A stretch of 64,000 nucleotides of DNA, taken from positions 1 through 64,000 of the forward strand of contig NZ_MUGS01000062.1 in assembly GCF_002222055.1 (NCBI RefSeq), written 5' to 3'. Below the pieces are notes generated by a model. The model worked only from the letters and a program-made list of their open reading frames with translations, ran no database searches and was not told where the DNA came from. Position 1 is the first letter of the stretch. Each line of letters starts with the position of its first letter. Positions 54,492-63,803 of the stretch are shown here, in pieces. This stretch comes from Flavobacterium araucananum. Lineage in GTDB: Bacteria > Bacteroidota > Bacteroidia > Flavobacteriales > Flavobacteriaceae. Position numbers and translations under genes: made by a program.

Positions 54492-55364
54492 TTACGGATA
54501 AGGATGGTAAAAATTATAACTTTGCTTAAAATCACCCGGAGTTTTTCCGGTATATTTTTTAAATACTTTGGTAAAATAACCGTTGTCGTTAAAACCAAGT
54601 TGGTAGGCTATTTCTTTGATCGACAAATCAGTGCTGGTCAATAAACGTTTTGCTTCAAGAATAGTTCGTTGTTTTATGACATCGCCTGCCGGCATTTTTA
54701 AATATTTCTGGCAAAGAATATTGAGGTAGTTGGGTGTAATATTTAATTTATCAGCATAAAAATTCACCGAAGATTCTTCGTTAAAATGAGCGTCAATTAA
54801 GGTATTAAATCTTTTGATTACCTTCTCGGGTTTGGTAGATGAATCGTGTTCCGGAAATTGGTTTAGGTAATCCATTTGCAATAATTTTAGCAGTAAATGC
54901 AAGCGTAGCAAAACTATCTCCTTAATAAGTAATTCATTATCAGACACTATTAATTCTATATCGTGCAAATGATTTTTAAACTGCTCAAACTCTTTTTGGG
55001 TCAGAGAAAGACAAGACGGAACACTTTGCTCAAAAAACGGAAATGGTGCTAAATTCGAAAAAACAGTAATTACATCTGCCGAAAGCATCAACTGAAAACC
55101 GGCAGTATCAACATCCAGCGACCAGTTATGCACCTGTCCCGGCCTGATAAAATAAACCTGATAATCGCTTACTGTATATTGTGTAAAATCGACATTGTGA
55201 ACTCCTGATCCTTTTTCTACAAAAAACACTAGGTAAAAATCATGTTTATGAGGTTGCTCAAATTCGTTTCTTCCCTTGACACTATGGCGAAATAAGGTAA
55301 TCCCCAAAGTTTCTTCTCCAAGTATACTGCCAACAGATAAAGTAGGAATCGAATGTTTTTGCAA
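54492..55364 (-). CDS. AraC-family transcriptional regulator
   Basis: This 290-residue protein has an N-terminal cupin-like ligand domain (HKHDFYLVFFVEKGSGVHNVDF, about 35-60) and a C-terminal AraC DNA-binding domain with both helix-turn-helix motifs (YADKLNITPNYLNILCQKYL, then IKEIAYQLGFNDNGYFTKVFKKYTGKTPGDFK, about 205-285). It is divergent in place from the cupin genes but on the same strand, and lies just upstream of the amidohydrolase gene, its most likely target. Confidence 0.93.
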   Translation of the reverse strand: MQKHSIPTLSVGSILGEETLGITLFRHSVKGRNEFEQPHKHDFYLVFFVEKGSGVHNVDFTQYTVSDYQVYFIRPGQVHNWSLDVDTAGFQLMLSADVITVFSNLAPFPFFEQSVPSCLSLTQKEFEQFKNHLHDIELIVSDNELLIKEIVLLRLHLLLKLLQMDYLNQFPEHDSSTKPEKVIKRFNTLIDAHFNEESSVNFYADKLNITPNYLNILCQKYLKMPAGDVIKQRTILEAKRLLTSTDLSIKEIAYQLGFNDNGYFTKVFKKYTGKTPGDFKQSYNFYHPYP

Positions 55365-55430
55365 CAGAAAGTGATTTGTTAGTGAATTTCAAAATTAATA
55401 ATTAAATAGTATAAGTTATTTTAAAAGAAT

Positions 55431-55468
55431 AAAAAAAGGCCGGACTTTATATAAGTCGGACCTTTTTT
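55431..55468 (-). terminator. Terminator of the first cupin gene
   Basis: AAAAAAAGGCCGGACTTT, loop ATAT, AAGTCGGACCTTTTTT is a GC-cored stem with runs of A and T at its edges. It lies about 90 bases after the cupin stop codon and 66 bases before the AraC start on the same strand. A CCTTTG-type repeat (55498-55540) sits between. Confidence 0.8.
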
Positions 55469-55560
55469 AGAATTTATTTAGCTGCAAAGAAACCGCTGTA
55501 CCTTTGTCTCTCTGTAACTATGTACCTTACTTTAAAAACATAGCAATTTAGAAACTTAGA

Positions 55561-55965
55561 CTATTTTCCAAAACTCAAATACTCTTCGTCGGTTACGCTA
55601 TCTAACCAGATCCCTTTGCCTTTATCGATTTCTGTAATGATATTGATATGCGAAAATCGGCTAAAAGGTGTTGCGCCATACCAGTGTTCTACACCAGGTA
55701 AAATTGTAATTACCTCATCTTTGTGAAGCAAACGAATGGCAGAACCTTTTTCCTGAAAATAGCCAATTCCGTCTGTTGCGATAAACAATTGTAAACTTGC
55801 GTTAATATGCCATTTGCATCTCGATCCTGGTTCAAAAGAAATTTCTTTGATAACCGTATTATCCGGATGAATATTGCTGGTTTGTTTTTTATAAGAAACA
55901 TCACCAGTCATAAATGTATTGGGGATTTTTCCCTCTTCAATAGCAGAAGTATAAAGTGTTGACAT
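55561..55965 (-). CDS. Small cupin-domain protein (first of pair)
   Basis: This 134-residue single-domain cupin has the metal-binding motif GSRCKWHINASLQLFIATDGIGYFQEKG (about 47-76) and a second GVEHWYGATPFSRFSHINI motif (about 92-115). H54 and H95 are the visible ligands. Only one His-x-His-like element of the first motif is complete here (H54, then N rather than H). It is a paralogue of the next gene upstream and 93 bases from it. The pair probably forms an operon handling an oxidised or quinone-type small molecule. Confidence 0.85.
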   Translation of the reverse strand: MSTLYTSAIEEGKIPNTFMTGDVSYKKQTSNIHPDNTVIKEISFEPGSRCKWHINASLQLFIATDGIGYFQEKGSAIRLLHKDEVITILPGVEHWYGATPFSRFSHINIITEIDKGKGIWLDSVTDEEYLSFGK

Positions 55966-56058
55966 AAAATTGATTTTTTGAGATTGATTTTTATTTTAAA
56001 TAAGATCTAACAAAACCGTTACTTATCATTAGAGCATCAAACAACACTTTTACTTTAA

Positions 56059-56475
56059 TTATCTAAAGCCATTATATTGTTCGTTTGTTACTGGTTCAAG
56101 CCAGTCTACAATACCTTTTTCGGTATTGGTACTAATAGCAATGTGGGTAAATTGGCCATCCGGAGAGGCTCCGTGCCAATGTTTTACTTCGGGCTTAATG
56201 TTTACAACATCCCCTTCCTGAAGTAACTCAATTGGTTTTCCTTCCTCCTGATAATATCCTGTTCCTTGTGTAACTATTAGTATTTGCCCGCCGGGATGTG
56301 TATGCCAATTGTTTCTTGCACCTGCTTCGAAAACTACATTGCCAACGGCAGTATTTAAAACCGGATCATTGGGAACCAACATTTTCACCCATGCTTTTCC
56401 TGTAAAATAATCCGCAGAAGCTAAATCTCCTTTTGGGAAAATAGATTCATTTAATTGATTTTCTGATTCTTTCAT
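56059..56475 (-). CDS. Small cupin-domain protein (second of pair)
   Basis: This 138-residue cupin has the complete first motif GARNNWHTHPGGQILIVTQGTGYYQEEG (about 51-78, with H57 and H59) and the second GDVVNIKPEVKHWHGASPDGQFTHIAI (about 88-114). Family members of this size include quercetinase-like and carboxymuconolactone-decarboxylase-associated proteins. It resembles its downstream neighbour in both motifs, so the two arose by duplication. The upstream AraC regulator gene on the same strand is a likely controller. Confidence 0.9.
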   Translation of the reverse strand: MKESENQLNESIFPKGDLASADYFTGKAWVKMLVPNDPVLNTAVGNVVFEAGARNNWHTHPGGQILIVTQGTGYYQEEGKPIELLQEGDVVNIKPEVKHWHGASPDGQFTHIAISTNTEKGIVDWLEPVTNEQYNGFR

Positions 56476-56663
56476 AATTATTTTGTTTTTGTATATCAGT
56501 GCTGGAAACTAAATTAGAAAGCTAGAATGTGCTTTATTGAAGTTATATTTAGTCAGCAAAAAACCGATAGGGGTTCATACTAATTATTTCTGGGCAAAAG
56601 TAGTTTAGTACTGTGGATCTGAAATAACAATATTCAAACAAAAAATTAAGAATATGAAACAAT

Positions 56664-57536
56664 TTATACTCGTAACGATTTCGGGATCGTTCCGGTAAGT
56701 CTTTTAAAGTAGTTATTAAAATAGCTTGGATATTCAAATCCGAGCGAATATCCAATATCCGAAATGCTCCAATCTGTGTGTTGCAACAATGCCTTTGCTT
56801 CGCCAATGATTCTTTCGGTAATATGCGCTGTTGTTGGTTTTCCCGTTACTTCTTTTACAGAGCGGTTTAAGTGGTTCACGTGTACCGCCAGGCTTTGTGC
56901 ATAATCCTGAGGTGTTTTTAATGCCAAAGGTTCATTTTTTGTTTCGATAGGAAATTGTCGTTCCAGCAATTCTAAAAATAAAGACGTAATTCTTGAAGAG
57001 GCATTTTTATGTTTAAAGAAATTTTCTGTAGGTTGCATTTTCATCGATTCATGCAAAATCAGATTGATATAATTACGAATTAAATCATCCTTAAAAACAT
57101 AATCGGTTTCCTGCTCTTCGATCATTTTTTTAAACAATGAATCTATAAAGACTTTTTGCTCAGGAGATAAGAAAAAAATAGGAGTTCCGCCAATTTTAAA
57201 CAAAGGCGATTCATGAAGACTTTCAGAACGATCGTTGGCCCTTAGAAACTCTTCGGTAAAAACACAGGCATATCCGTGATAAACAGGCGAAATAATTTCC
57301 CATGAATACGGAATATGAGGATTGCCAAAAAACAAAATTGTTCCGTTGGTTTCTATACCGCGATCTGCATAATGAATTAGGCTCTCGCTTGTATTTATAC
57401 AAATTTTGTAAAAATCCCTGCGATTATAGGTCGGAATTTTACTAACATCATCACTTACTTCGTATACTTTAAACCCTTTTAGCTTTAAATCGCTAATACC
57501 AAGTTCTGAAGCCTGAAAATCTAAGTTATCTTTCAT
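56664..57536 (-). CDS. AraC-family transcriptional regulator
   Basis: This 290-residue protein has an N-terminal cupin-like sensor region and a C-terminal AraC domain of which both motifs are seen (YAQSLAVHVNHLNRSVKEVTGK, then ISDIGYSLGFEYPSYFNNYFKRLTGTIPK, about 210-288). Just upstream on the same strand of the cupin pair, it probably regulates them. It differs strongly from the AraC protein at 54492, so the two regulators likely respond to different signals. Confidence 0.93.
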   Translation of the reverse strand: MKDNLDFQASELGISDLKLKGFKVYEVSDDVSKIPTYNRRDFYKICINTSESLIHYADRGIETNGTILFFGNPHIPYSWEIISPVYHGYACVFTEEFLRANDRSESLHESPLFKIGGTPIFFLSPEQKVFIDSLFKKMIEEQETDYVFKDDLIRNYINLILHESMKMQPTENFFKHKNASSRITSLFLELLERQFPIETKNEPLALKTPQDYAQSLAVHVNHLNRSVKEVTGKPTTAHITERIIGEAKALLQHTDWSISDIGYSLGFEYPSYFNNYFKRLTGTIPKSLRV

Positions 57537-57748
57537 GCTGCAAAGTTATGAAAATCAAACAAAATGAAAAAAGTTTTTTTTGCAAGTAAGACTTTGTATA
57601 ATCACAATGTTTACAAAACTTTGTGTCCTTTGCATTTGTCAACAGAATCGGGTATAAAAATCTTTGTATAATTTACTGTAAAAGTTCATTCTCATTTCAA
57701 CCTGAAACTTCTAACTTATAACCTGAAATTAAATTAATTCAATAAAAT

Positions 57749-57780
57749 ATTGCATAATTATACCAATCGGTATATATTTG
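57749..57780 (+). promoter_or_regulatory. TetR gene promoter with overlapping operator
   Basis: ATTG at 57749-57752 is followed by 20 bases and a perfect -7 box TATATTTG at 57773-57780. The operator ATACCAATCGGTAT (57760-57773) sits in the spacer and touches the -7 box. Binding by the TetR protein would block polymerase, so the gene is self-repressed. The ATG follows 19 bases later. Confidence 0.85.
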
Positions 57781-57799
57781 TGCTGTTATTTTTTGCATC

Positions 57800-58390
57800 A
57801 TGAGTAAAGCCGAGAAAACCAAGCAATATATTATAGAAAAAACTGCACCTCTTTTTAATATGAAAGGATACAGCGGAACTTCGATGAGTGATATTACTGA
57901 GGCGACGGGACTTACAAAAGGAAGTATTTATGGTAACTTCGAGAATAAAGACGAGGTTGCGATTGCAGCATTTAAGTTTAATGTACAAAAACTCCAGGAT
58001 ACTTTCTCGAGAGAAGTCGAAAAGCAAACGACATATAAAGACAAATTATTGGTTTATCCGCGGTTGTATTCTGATTATTATGATTTAAGGATAACCAAAG
58101 GTGGTTGTCCTATTATTAATACTGCCACAGAAGCTGACGACACCCATCCTGTTTTAAGAAAAAAAGTCGAAAATGTGATTCTTTCCTGGAAAGACAAATT
58201 AGTCTATTTGATTGAGCAGGGAATTAGTGCCGGAGAATTTAAAGCAAAAGCCATTGATCCCGAAAAAACAGCCTTAACCATAATCGCAATTATCGAAGGT
58301 GCTGTGATGATTACCAAAATCACCGGAAATCTATCAAACTTATCCGATATTATGCTTTCGCTAAATAAAATTATAGAAGACTTAGAATAA
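57800..58390 (+). CDS. TetR-family transcriptional regulator
   Basis: This 196-residue repressor has the typical N-terminal helix-turn-helix (residues about 25-50; MSDITEATGLTKGSIYGNFENKDEV) and a variable helical ligand-binding domain. Three copies of the half-site pair ATACC-N4-GGTAT lie before this gene, the thioesterase gene and the MFS gene, so it likely represses all three. A ligand such as a fatty acid, drug or bile-type compound would release it. Confidence 0.93.
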   Translation: MSKAEKTKQYIIEKTAPLFNMKGYSGTSMSDITEATGLTKGSIYGNFENKDEVAIAAFKFNVQKLQDTFSREVEKQTTYKDKLLVYPRLYSDYYDLRITKGGCPIINTATEADDTHPVLRKKVENVILSWKDKLVYLIEQGISAGEFKAKAIDPEKTALTIIAIIEGAVMITKITGNLSNLSDIMLSLNKIIEDLE

Positions 58391-58406
58391 TTGACAGGAT
58401 TATTTT

Positions 58407-58438
58407 TTTGAATAAAAATATACCAATCGGTATTTAAA
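58407..58438 (+). promoter_or_regulatory. Thioesterase gene promoter with TetR operator
   Basis: An exact -33 TTTG (58407-58410) is followed after 20 bases by TATTTAAA (58431-58438) as a weak -7 box. The operator ATACCAATCGGTAT (58420-58433) overlaps the -7 box just as in the TetR promoter. ATG follows at 58460. Confidence 0.8.
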
Positions 58439-58459
58439 AAAACTAAATAGCATAACCTA

Positions 58460-58909
58460 ATGGAAACAAAAACAAGATTACAAGTATTACAAGACCACAT
58501 CGACAGAGAATTTACAGCATCGCCATCGCCTTTTATGCTCTGGATGAAACCAATTGTTGTTGCGGCCCAGGAAGGAACAGTAACCTTTAGATATGTAGTA
58601 CGCGAAGAAATGTCAAACCCGATCAAAAGCCTTCACGGAGGCGTGACGGCAGCAATTGCAGATGATTGTATTGGCGCTACAATGTTCTCTCTTCATGAAG
58701 ACACTTTTTATACCACAATTAATCTTGTTGTCGATTACTTTTCTCCTGCTTTTGTTGGAGATACTATTATTGCAAAAACAGCCATTATTAGAAAAGGAAA
58801 ACAAATTGTAAACGCACAATGCGAAATCTGGAACAAAGACCAAACACGTTTAATTGCCAGAGCAACCTCTAACCTTCTTAAAACAAATATTGTAAAGAAA
58901 GAATTGTAA
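58460..58909 (+). CDS. PaaI-family hotdog thioesterase
   Basis: This 149-residue hotdog-fold acyl-CoA thioesterase has the catalytic H59-G-G-V-TAAIAD segment, with the active-site Asp at 68 or 69. It probably releases or drains an acyl-CoA that harms the cell. It is placed between the TetR gene and the exporter gene, with its own operator copy, so it belongs to that small regulon. A palindromic repeat follows. Confidence 0.9.
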   Translation: METKTRLQVLQDHIDREFTASPSPFMLWMKPIVVAAQEGTVTFRYVVREEMSNPIKSLHGGVTAAIADDCIGATMFSLHEDTFYTTINLVVDYFSPAFVGDTIIAKTAIIRKGKQIVNAQCEIWNKDQTRLIARATSNLLKTNIVKKEL

Positions 58910-58928
58910 CGCATTCCTACTATTTTAT

Positions 58929-58968
58929 AACACATAGAAACATAGAAATCCTATGTTTCTATGTGTGT
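58929..58968. terminator. Palindromic repeat acting as terminator
   Basis: AACACATAGAAACATAG and CTATGTTTCTATGTGTG form a near-perfect stem with a short AATC-type loop, followed by seven T. It ends the thioesterase transcript. Its arms match the CTATGTTTCTATGTGT family found at 6786-6925 and near 16846-16975. Confidence 0.85.
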
Positions 58969-59014
58969 TTTTTTTCTCTCAGGAACTACATTTCACAAAT
59001 ACAAAGTCCTTTTT

Positions 59015-59046
59015 TTTAACCAAAAATATACCAATCGGTATAAAAT
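59015..59046 (+). promoter_or_regulatory. MFS gene promoter with TetR operator
   Basis: The operator ATACCAATCGGTAT (59028-59041) is placed as in the other two promoters. The -33 position has TTTA (59015-59018) and the -7 position TATAAAAT (59039-59046), a weak match. ATG follows at 59053, so the leader is very short. Confidence 0.75.
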
Positions 59047-59052
59047 AATTTT

Positions 59053-60603
59053 ATGACACCATTACATAGAAAACTCCTCATTTTTACAGTGATTCTGGCT
59101 GCAATTATGGAATTGATTGATATATCGATTGTAAATGTAGCGCTTTCGCACATGAGCGGAAACCTTGGCGCAACCCTCGAAGACACTTCATGGGTCATTA
59201 CTGCTTATGCTATTGCAAACGTAATTATTATACCCATAACCAGCTTTTTGAGTGCCAATCTTGGGCGACGAAATTATTATATTGGTTCTGTTATTTTATT
59301 TACATTTTGCTCTTTCATGTGCGGACATTCTTCTACTATCTGGATGCTGGTCTTTTTCAGGTTTTTTCAGGGAATTGGCGGCGGTGCATTATTATCGATT
59401 TCTCAGGTAGTTGTTTTCGAACTTTTCCCCAAGGACAAACAATCAACTGCAGGTGCTTTGTTTGGTGCAGGAATTTTTATAGGCCCAACCATTGGTCCTA
59501 CTCTTGGTGGTTATATTACCGAAAATTATGATTGGCCCTGGATTTTTCTAATTAATGTGCCAATTGGAATTCTGGTCATGATTTCCTGCTATTTTTTGCT
59601 ACGGGAACCATCTGTTAAACCTGAAATTACCAAAGTCGACTGGAGCGGAATTGCTTTATTAGCGATTGGTGTTGGCGCCTTGCAAACTGTACTCGAAAGA
59701 GGCGAAGTCGAAGATTGGTTCGAAACCAGATATATTATTATTTTAACTGTGATTGCTGTTAGTACTTTACTAATGTTTATTTATTGGGAATTAAAAATCG
59801 AAAAGCCCGTTGTAAATCTTCGGGTCCTTAAAAGCAAATCGCTGAGTATCGCGGCAATTCTAACTTTTGTGACCGGATTTGGGATGTTTATTTCGATCTA
59901 CATCACGCCTGTTGTGGCACAACGCCTTTTGAGTTTTTCTCCTTATCAAACCGGATTACTTTTGCTTCCGGGAGCTTTATTTGCTTTGCTTGCCCTGAAA
60001 ACCTGCGGAACGCTTTTGCAAAAAGGCGTTTCGCCTGTAATTATTATTGCCACCGGATTTCTTTTGTTTATCTATTTTAATTGGCGAATGTCCGGAATGA
60101 CTTTAAATACAAGTGCTGCCGAAGTCGCCACTTCTCTTATTTTTCGTGCCTTAGGAATGGCTTTACTCACTGTACCGCTTACGATGCTGGCGGTTTCATC
60201 TCTCGACGATAAAGACGTTGGTCAGGGAGCTGCACTCAATAATATGATGCGACAATTGGGCGGCTCTTTTGGTGTATCGATTATAAATACCTACGTCGCT
60301 CACCGATTTGCAGCACATCGAAACGAGCTCGTATCAAATGTTAACCAATACAATATACTGGCAATGGACCGAATAAATGCTTACGTAAAATATTTTCAAA
60401 GCAAAGGTTTTGCCTATAACGAAGCAAAATTTAAGGCATTCAAACTTATGGAAAATATTGTATTACGACAATCGTCGCTCTTAAGTTATCGCGATGCTTT
60501 TTTTCTGGTCGGATTGTTTTTTGTGGTAACATTGCCGTTACTTTTATTTGTAATGAACAAATCCAAAAAACCAAAAACAAATATGATTATATCAGATCAT
60601 TAA
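59053..60603 (+). CDS. DHA2 (EmrB/QacA) family MFS multidrug exporter
   Basis: This 516-residue protein has 14 TM helices and the motif C region GAGIFIGPTIGPTLGGYI (about 138-155). The first TM shows the LIDISIVNVALSHMSGNLGA motif with D22 typical of the drug:H+ antiporter-2 family. It exports a toxic compound, probably the ligand of the TetR regulator. No membrane-fusion (EmrA) gene is seen next to it. A terminator-like inverted repeat follows at 60621-60683. Confidence 0.92.
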   Translation: MTPLHRKLLIFTVILAAIMELIDISIVNVALSHMSGNLGATLEDTSWVITAYAIANVIIIPITSFLSANLGRRNYYIGSVILFTFCSFMCGHSSTIWMLVFFRFFQGIGGGALLSISQVVVFELFPKDKQSTAGALFGAGIFIGPTIGPTLGGYITENYDWPWIFLINVPIGILVMISCYFLLREPSVKPEITKVDWSGIALLAIGVGALQTVLERGEVEDWFETRYIIILTVIAVSTLLMFIYWELKIEKPVVNLRVLKSKSLSIAAILTFVTGFGMFISIYITPVVAQRLLSFSPYQTGLLLLPGALFALLALKTCGTLLQKGVSPVIIIATGFLLFIYFNWRMSGMTLNTSAAEVATSLIFRALGMALLTVPLTMLAVSSLDDKDVGQGAALNNMMRQLGGSFGVSIINTYVAHRFAAHRNELVSNVNQYNILAMDRINAYVKYFQSKGFAYNEAKFKAFKLMENIVLRQSSLLSYRDAFFLVGLFFVVTLPLLLFVMNKSKKPKTNMIISDH

Positions 60604-60620
60604 GAATAAAGTTTAACGCA

Positions 60621-60683
60621 GATTTAAAATGATTTATTTCGATCAATTTTATAAGTGATCTAAAGAAAAAATCATTTTAAATC
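60621..60683. terminator. Inverted repeat between MFS and GH2 genes
   Basis: GATTTAAAATGATTT (60621-60635) and AAATCATTTTAAATC (60669-60683) are exact complements with a loop of 33 bases. The convergent genes on both sides end just outside. It is likely a bidirectional terminator, though without a GC core. Confidence 0.65.
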
Positions 60684-60692
60684 TTTTAGTGT

Positions 60693-63527
60693 CTATTTTT
60701 TCTTCTCACCAATATTTAAAACACCTGCCTTTAATCCTTTGGCGGAAGCCGACAAAATAACCTCACTTCCGCTTTCATCCTTTTGAATAATAAGCTGTGC
60801 GTAACCATTAAATAATTTGCGTTTCCAGGATTCTGATGGCGTTATTATCCTTACAATTCCGGGATCTGTATTCATAACGTCCCAATCTTTTACTTTTTGC
60901 AAAGGCGAGGCTCTTATCGTAATAATATTAGTTCCTTCTTTCAAAACAGTTCTGTCAAGATGGTACTTTTGAGAATCCTCTTTGCTTGCATTAATTAAAT
61001 TTCCGTTTACAAACACAGATTCGTTTACCCCAATTTTTTTATAAAAGAAATCAACAATATTAGATTGTAAATTATTTTTTAACTCAAATCTTCCTCTATA
61101 AATATATGCCGAAGCCTGATTTTTATAATCTCTGTCTTTAAAAGCTGCTGTCCAGGCATTCGCATCATCTAAAACTGATTGATTTGCAACGGCATTAGAG
61201 ACCTGCTTTCTTTCTTCAAAATTAGTAATCGCAACAAGATTAATATCATCTATAAAAATATCTTTTTCTAATGATGTTGGATCACCGTTTCCTACGCCTA
61301 AAATTTTCCCGCCTTTTATCGCAAATTCAATTTCATTATTTGCAGTCGGGACATGCAATCCTTTTTTATCTGTAACCTCAACTGTTACCACAGAAACGTT
61401 TGAATTCAAAGGGTTTTCCGGATCTCTGGAAAGTTGAATCGTTTCAGGATCTCCGGTTGTTTGCTGAACTTCGGTTAAGATCTTTTTACCGTTTTTATAC
61501 CCAATCGCTTCCAGAGTTCCCGGCTTGTATTGTACCTTCCATTCCAGATGTCCGTATTGTTCCATTTTCTTTCTCCCTAAACTTTTTTTGTTCAGGAAAA
61601 GTTCTACTTCATCACAATTGGATTGTACCCAAACATCAATCTCTTTACCCTCCATTCCGCTCCAGTTCCAGTGTGGCATAAGATGCAAAACCGGTGCAGT
61701 TCCCCACCATGATTTTAAGTAAAACACATTGTCTTTTGGGAAACCACACACATCCATCATTCCAAAATAAGACGTAACCGATGGCCATCCGTATGGTGTT
61801 GGTTCGCCACGATAATCAAAACCGGTCCAGATAAACATTCCTGCCAGATAGGGGCGTGTTGCATAAAACTTCCAGCCTTCTTCGATGCTGTAAAAAGTTG
61901 GGCGAGGTTTTTTGTCATACGCACTTTGATACTGTTTAGCATCATCTGTAAAATAAATTCCGCGGGTTGCAAAAGTCGACCCCTCCTCTGTTCCCATTCC
62001 GGGTTGGGTTTTAAACTCATTTCTATGCGCGTCAATATCTCCGTTTCCTATATAATTGTAGCCCATTATTTCGACCACAGACGATATTCCGCTTTTAAAA
62101 CCACTGCTTATACCAACCGTTACCGGCCTTGTAGGATCAATACTCTTGCTAAATCCCTGCATTACATTTGTAATGCGTTCGCCAACGATTCCGCCTTCAA
62201 TATTCCATTCTTCGTTACCAACAGACCAGCAAAAAATACTCGGATGGTTGCGATCGCGCTCTATTAAACGTTTTAAATTGTTTAGATGATACGCGTTAAT
62301 TCCCATTAGACGCGTTTCATCAATCACCAGCATTCCTAATTTATCACAAGCCTCCAGCAATTCCGGAGTTGGCGGATTATGCGAACAACGATAGGCATTC
62401 GACCCCATTTCTTTGAGTTTTTTTATGCGGTAATATTGCAATTCATCCGGCAGCGCTGTTCCTATTCCGGCATGATCCTGATGATTGTTGGTGCCTTTTA
62501 GTTTTACCGCTTTTCCGTTTAGGAAAAAACCTTTTTCGGGATCGAATTCAATCGTTCTAATTCCGAAATTAGTTTCATAACGATCTATAATTTTACCTTC
62601 TTGCCTGATCTGGGTAATTAAACGGTATAAATTGGGAGAATCAATATCCCATAATAAAGGATTTTGAATTTTTAGTTTTGAAGTATATTTTGCCATTTTA
62701 TAAAAATCGGGTGCTGTTGCATTTTCACTACTATTAGCAACTTCTTTTCCGGCAGCATCTACAATAGTTTGCAAAATTTCGATTGTGCCTGTATAGGATC
62801 CTTTGTTCTCGATGGTAACCTGTGCAGTAATCCGGGCATTATCTGCTGTAATTTCCGAAGTCACATACGTTCCGTTTTGGATCACGTGCAACAGATTCGT
62901 TTTTTGCAGATAAACATGTCTGTAAATCCCTGCTCCTTCATAAAACCAACCCTCTTCCATAGATGCATCTGCACGAACTACAATTGTGTTTTCTGCACCA
63001 TAATTTACATAAGCGGTAACATCGTATTCGAAACCATTGTATCCGCTTTCTTCTGTGCCGAGAAAATAACCGTTAAAAAAAACTTTGGAATTTCTAAAAA
63101 CACCATCAAATTTTAGAGATATAATTTTACCCTTATCGCTTTCGGGGATTGTAATTTTCTTTCTGTACCAGCCAATACTTTTTTCAGGAAAACCTTTTCC
63201 GGCAGCTTTAAACCCGTGACTAAAACTTGCCTTATTGCTAAAGGATTGTTCTACAGCCCAATCGTGTGGCAAATCCAGTTTTCGCCATGCACGATCATCA
63301 AATCCTGGTGCTGCCGGGCCATCTGCAAAACCTGTTTTAGATAAATAAGAAAAATAACCCTCTGCGTGTCCAAAATCTTTTTGAGTATCGTATAGATGAC
63401 CAAACGAAAAACGCCAGTCTTTATCTATTACAAGCTGTTCTCTGTCTGATTTATGCTGGGCAAATGAACTTATCGAAATTAAAAATATACAGTACAGGAG
63501 AATTTCTTTGTGAGAAATAGTTTTCAT
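60693..63527 (-). CDS. Glycoside hydrolase family 2 (beta-galactosidase type)
   Basis: This 944-residue exported enzyme has a signal peptide (about 1-24), a jelly-roll sugar-binding domain (30-210), an immunoglobulin-like domain (215-330) and a TIM barrel. The barrel's acid/base E439 lies in VGNEEWN, and the likely nucleophile is E514 in MGTEEGST. After the barrel come further beta-sandwich domains of the DUF4982 type. It releases beta-linked galactose or related sugars from glycans, probably in the periplasm. There is no SusC/D or sulfatase gene in direct contact, so the substrate is open. The upstream gap of 276 bases to the next gene holds only AT-rich DNA. Confidence 0.9.
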   Translation of the reverse strand: MKTISHKEILLYCIFLISISSFAQHKSDREQLVIDKDWRFSFGHLYDTQKDFGHAEGYFSYLSKTGFADGPAAPGFDDRAWRKLDLPHDWAVEQSFSNKASFSHGFKAAGKGFPEKSIGWYRKKITIPESDKGKIISLKFDGVFRNSKVFFNGYFLGTEESGYNGFEYDVTAYVNYGAENTIVVRADASMEEGWFYEGAGIYRHVYLQKTNLLHVIQNGTYVTSEITADNARITAQVTIENKGSYTGTIEILQTIVDAAGKEVANSSENATAPDFYKMAKYTSKLKIQNPLLWDIDSPNLYRLITQIRQEGKIIDRYETNFGIRTIEFDPEKGFFLNGKAVKLKGTNNHQDHAGIGTALPDELQYYRIKKLKEMGSNAYRCSHNPPTPELLEACDKLGMLVIDETRLMGINAYHLNNLKRLIERDRNHPSIFCWSVGNEEWNIEGGIVGERITNVMQGFSKSIDPTRPVTVGISSGFKSGISSVVEIMGYNYIGNGDIDAHRNEFKTQPGMGTEEGSTFATRGIYFTDDAKQYQSAYDKKPRPTFYSIEEGWKFYATRPYLAGMFIWTGFDYRGEPTPYGWPSVTSYFGMMDVCGFPKDNVFYLKSWWGTAPVLHLMPHWNWSGMEGKEIDVWVQSNCDEVELFLNKKSLGRKKMEQYGHLEWKVQYKPGTLEAIGYKNGKKILTEVQQTTGDPETIQLSRDPENPLNSNVSVVTVEVTDKKGLHVPTANNEIEFAIKGGKILGVGNGDPTSLEKDIFIDDINLVAITNFEERKQVSNAVANQSVLDDANAWTAAFKDRDYKNQASAYIYRGRFELKNNLQSNIVDFFYKKIGVNESVFVNGNLINASKEDSQKYHLDRTVLKEGTNIITIRASPLQKVKDWDVMNTDPGIVRIITPSESWKRKLFNGYAQLIIQKDESGSEVILSASAKGLKAGVLNIGEKKK

Positions 63528-63803
63528 AAATGGTGTGGTTAGCTAGTGTGATAAAAATATAGATTTTAAACGGAATAAATTAATAGTATTTTATCAAAAT
63601 ATGATCGCTGATCGTACTAATATTAAGTGCTTTAATACAATCAAAAATATTTTAGAACATTTCTTACGCTGTTTTAAAAATGGCTTCATAAAGTCTACTG
63701 TTAAAATTTAGAATGATTCTATTGCCTCTCTTTTATCAATTTATTTTGTTTTGATGTAATTTTATATTGAAATTAAACTAAATCAAAAAAAGGAGTTATT
63801 ACT

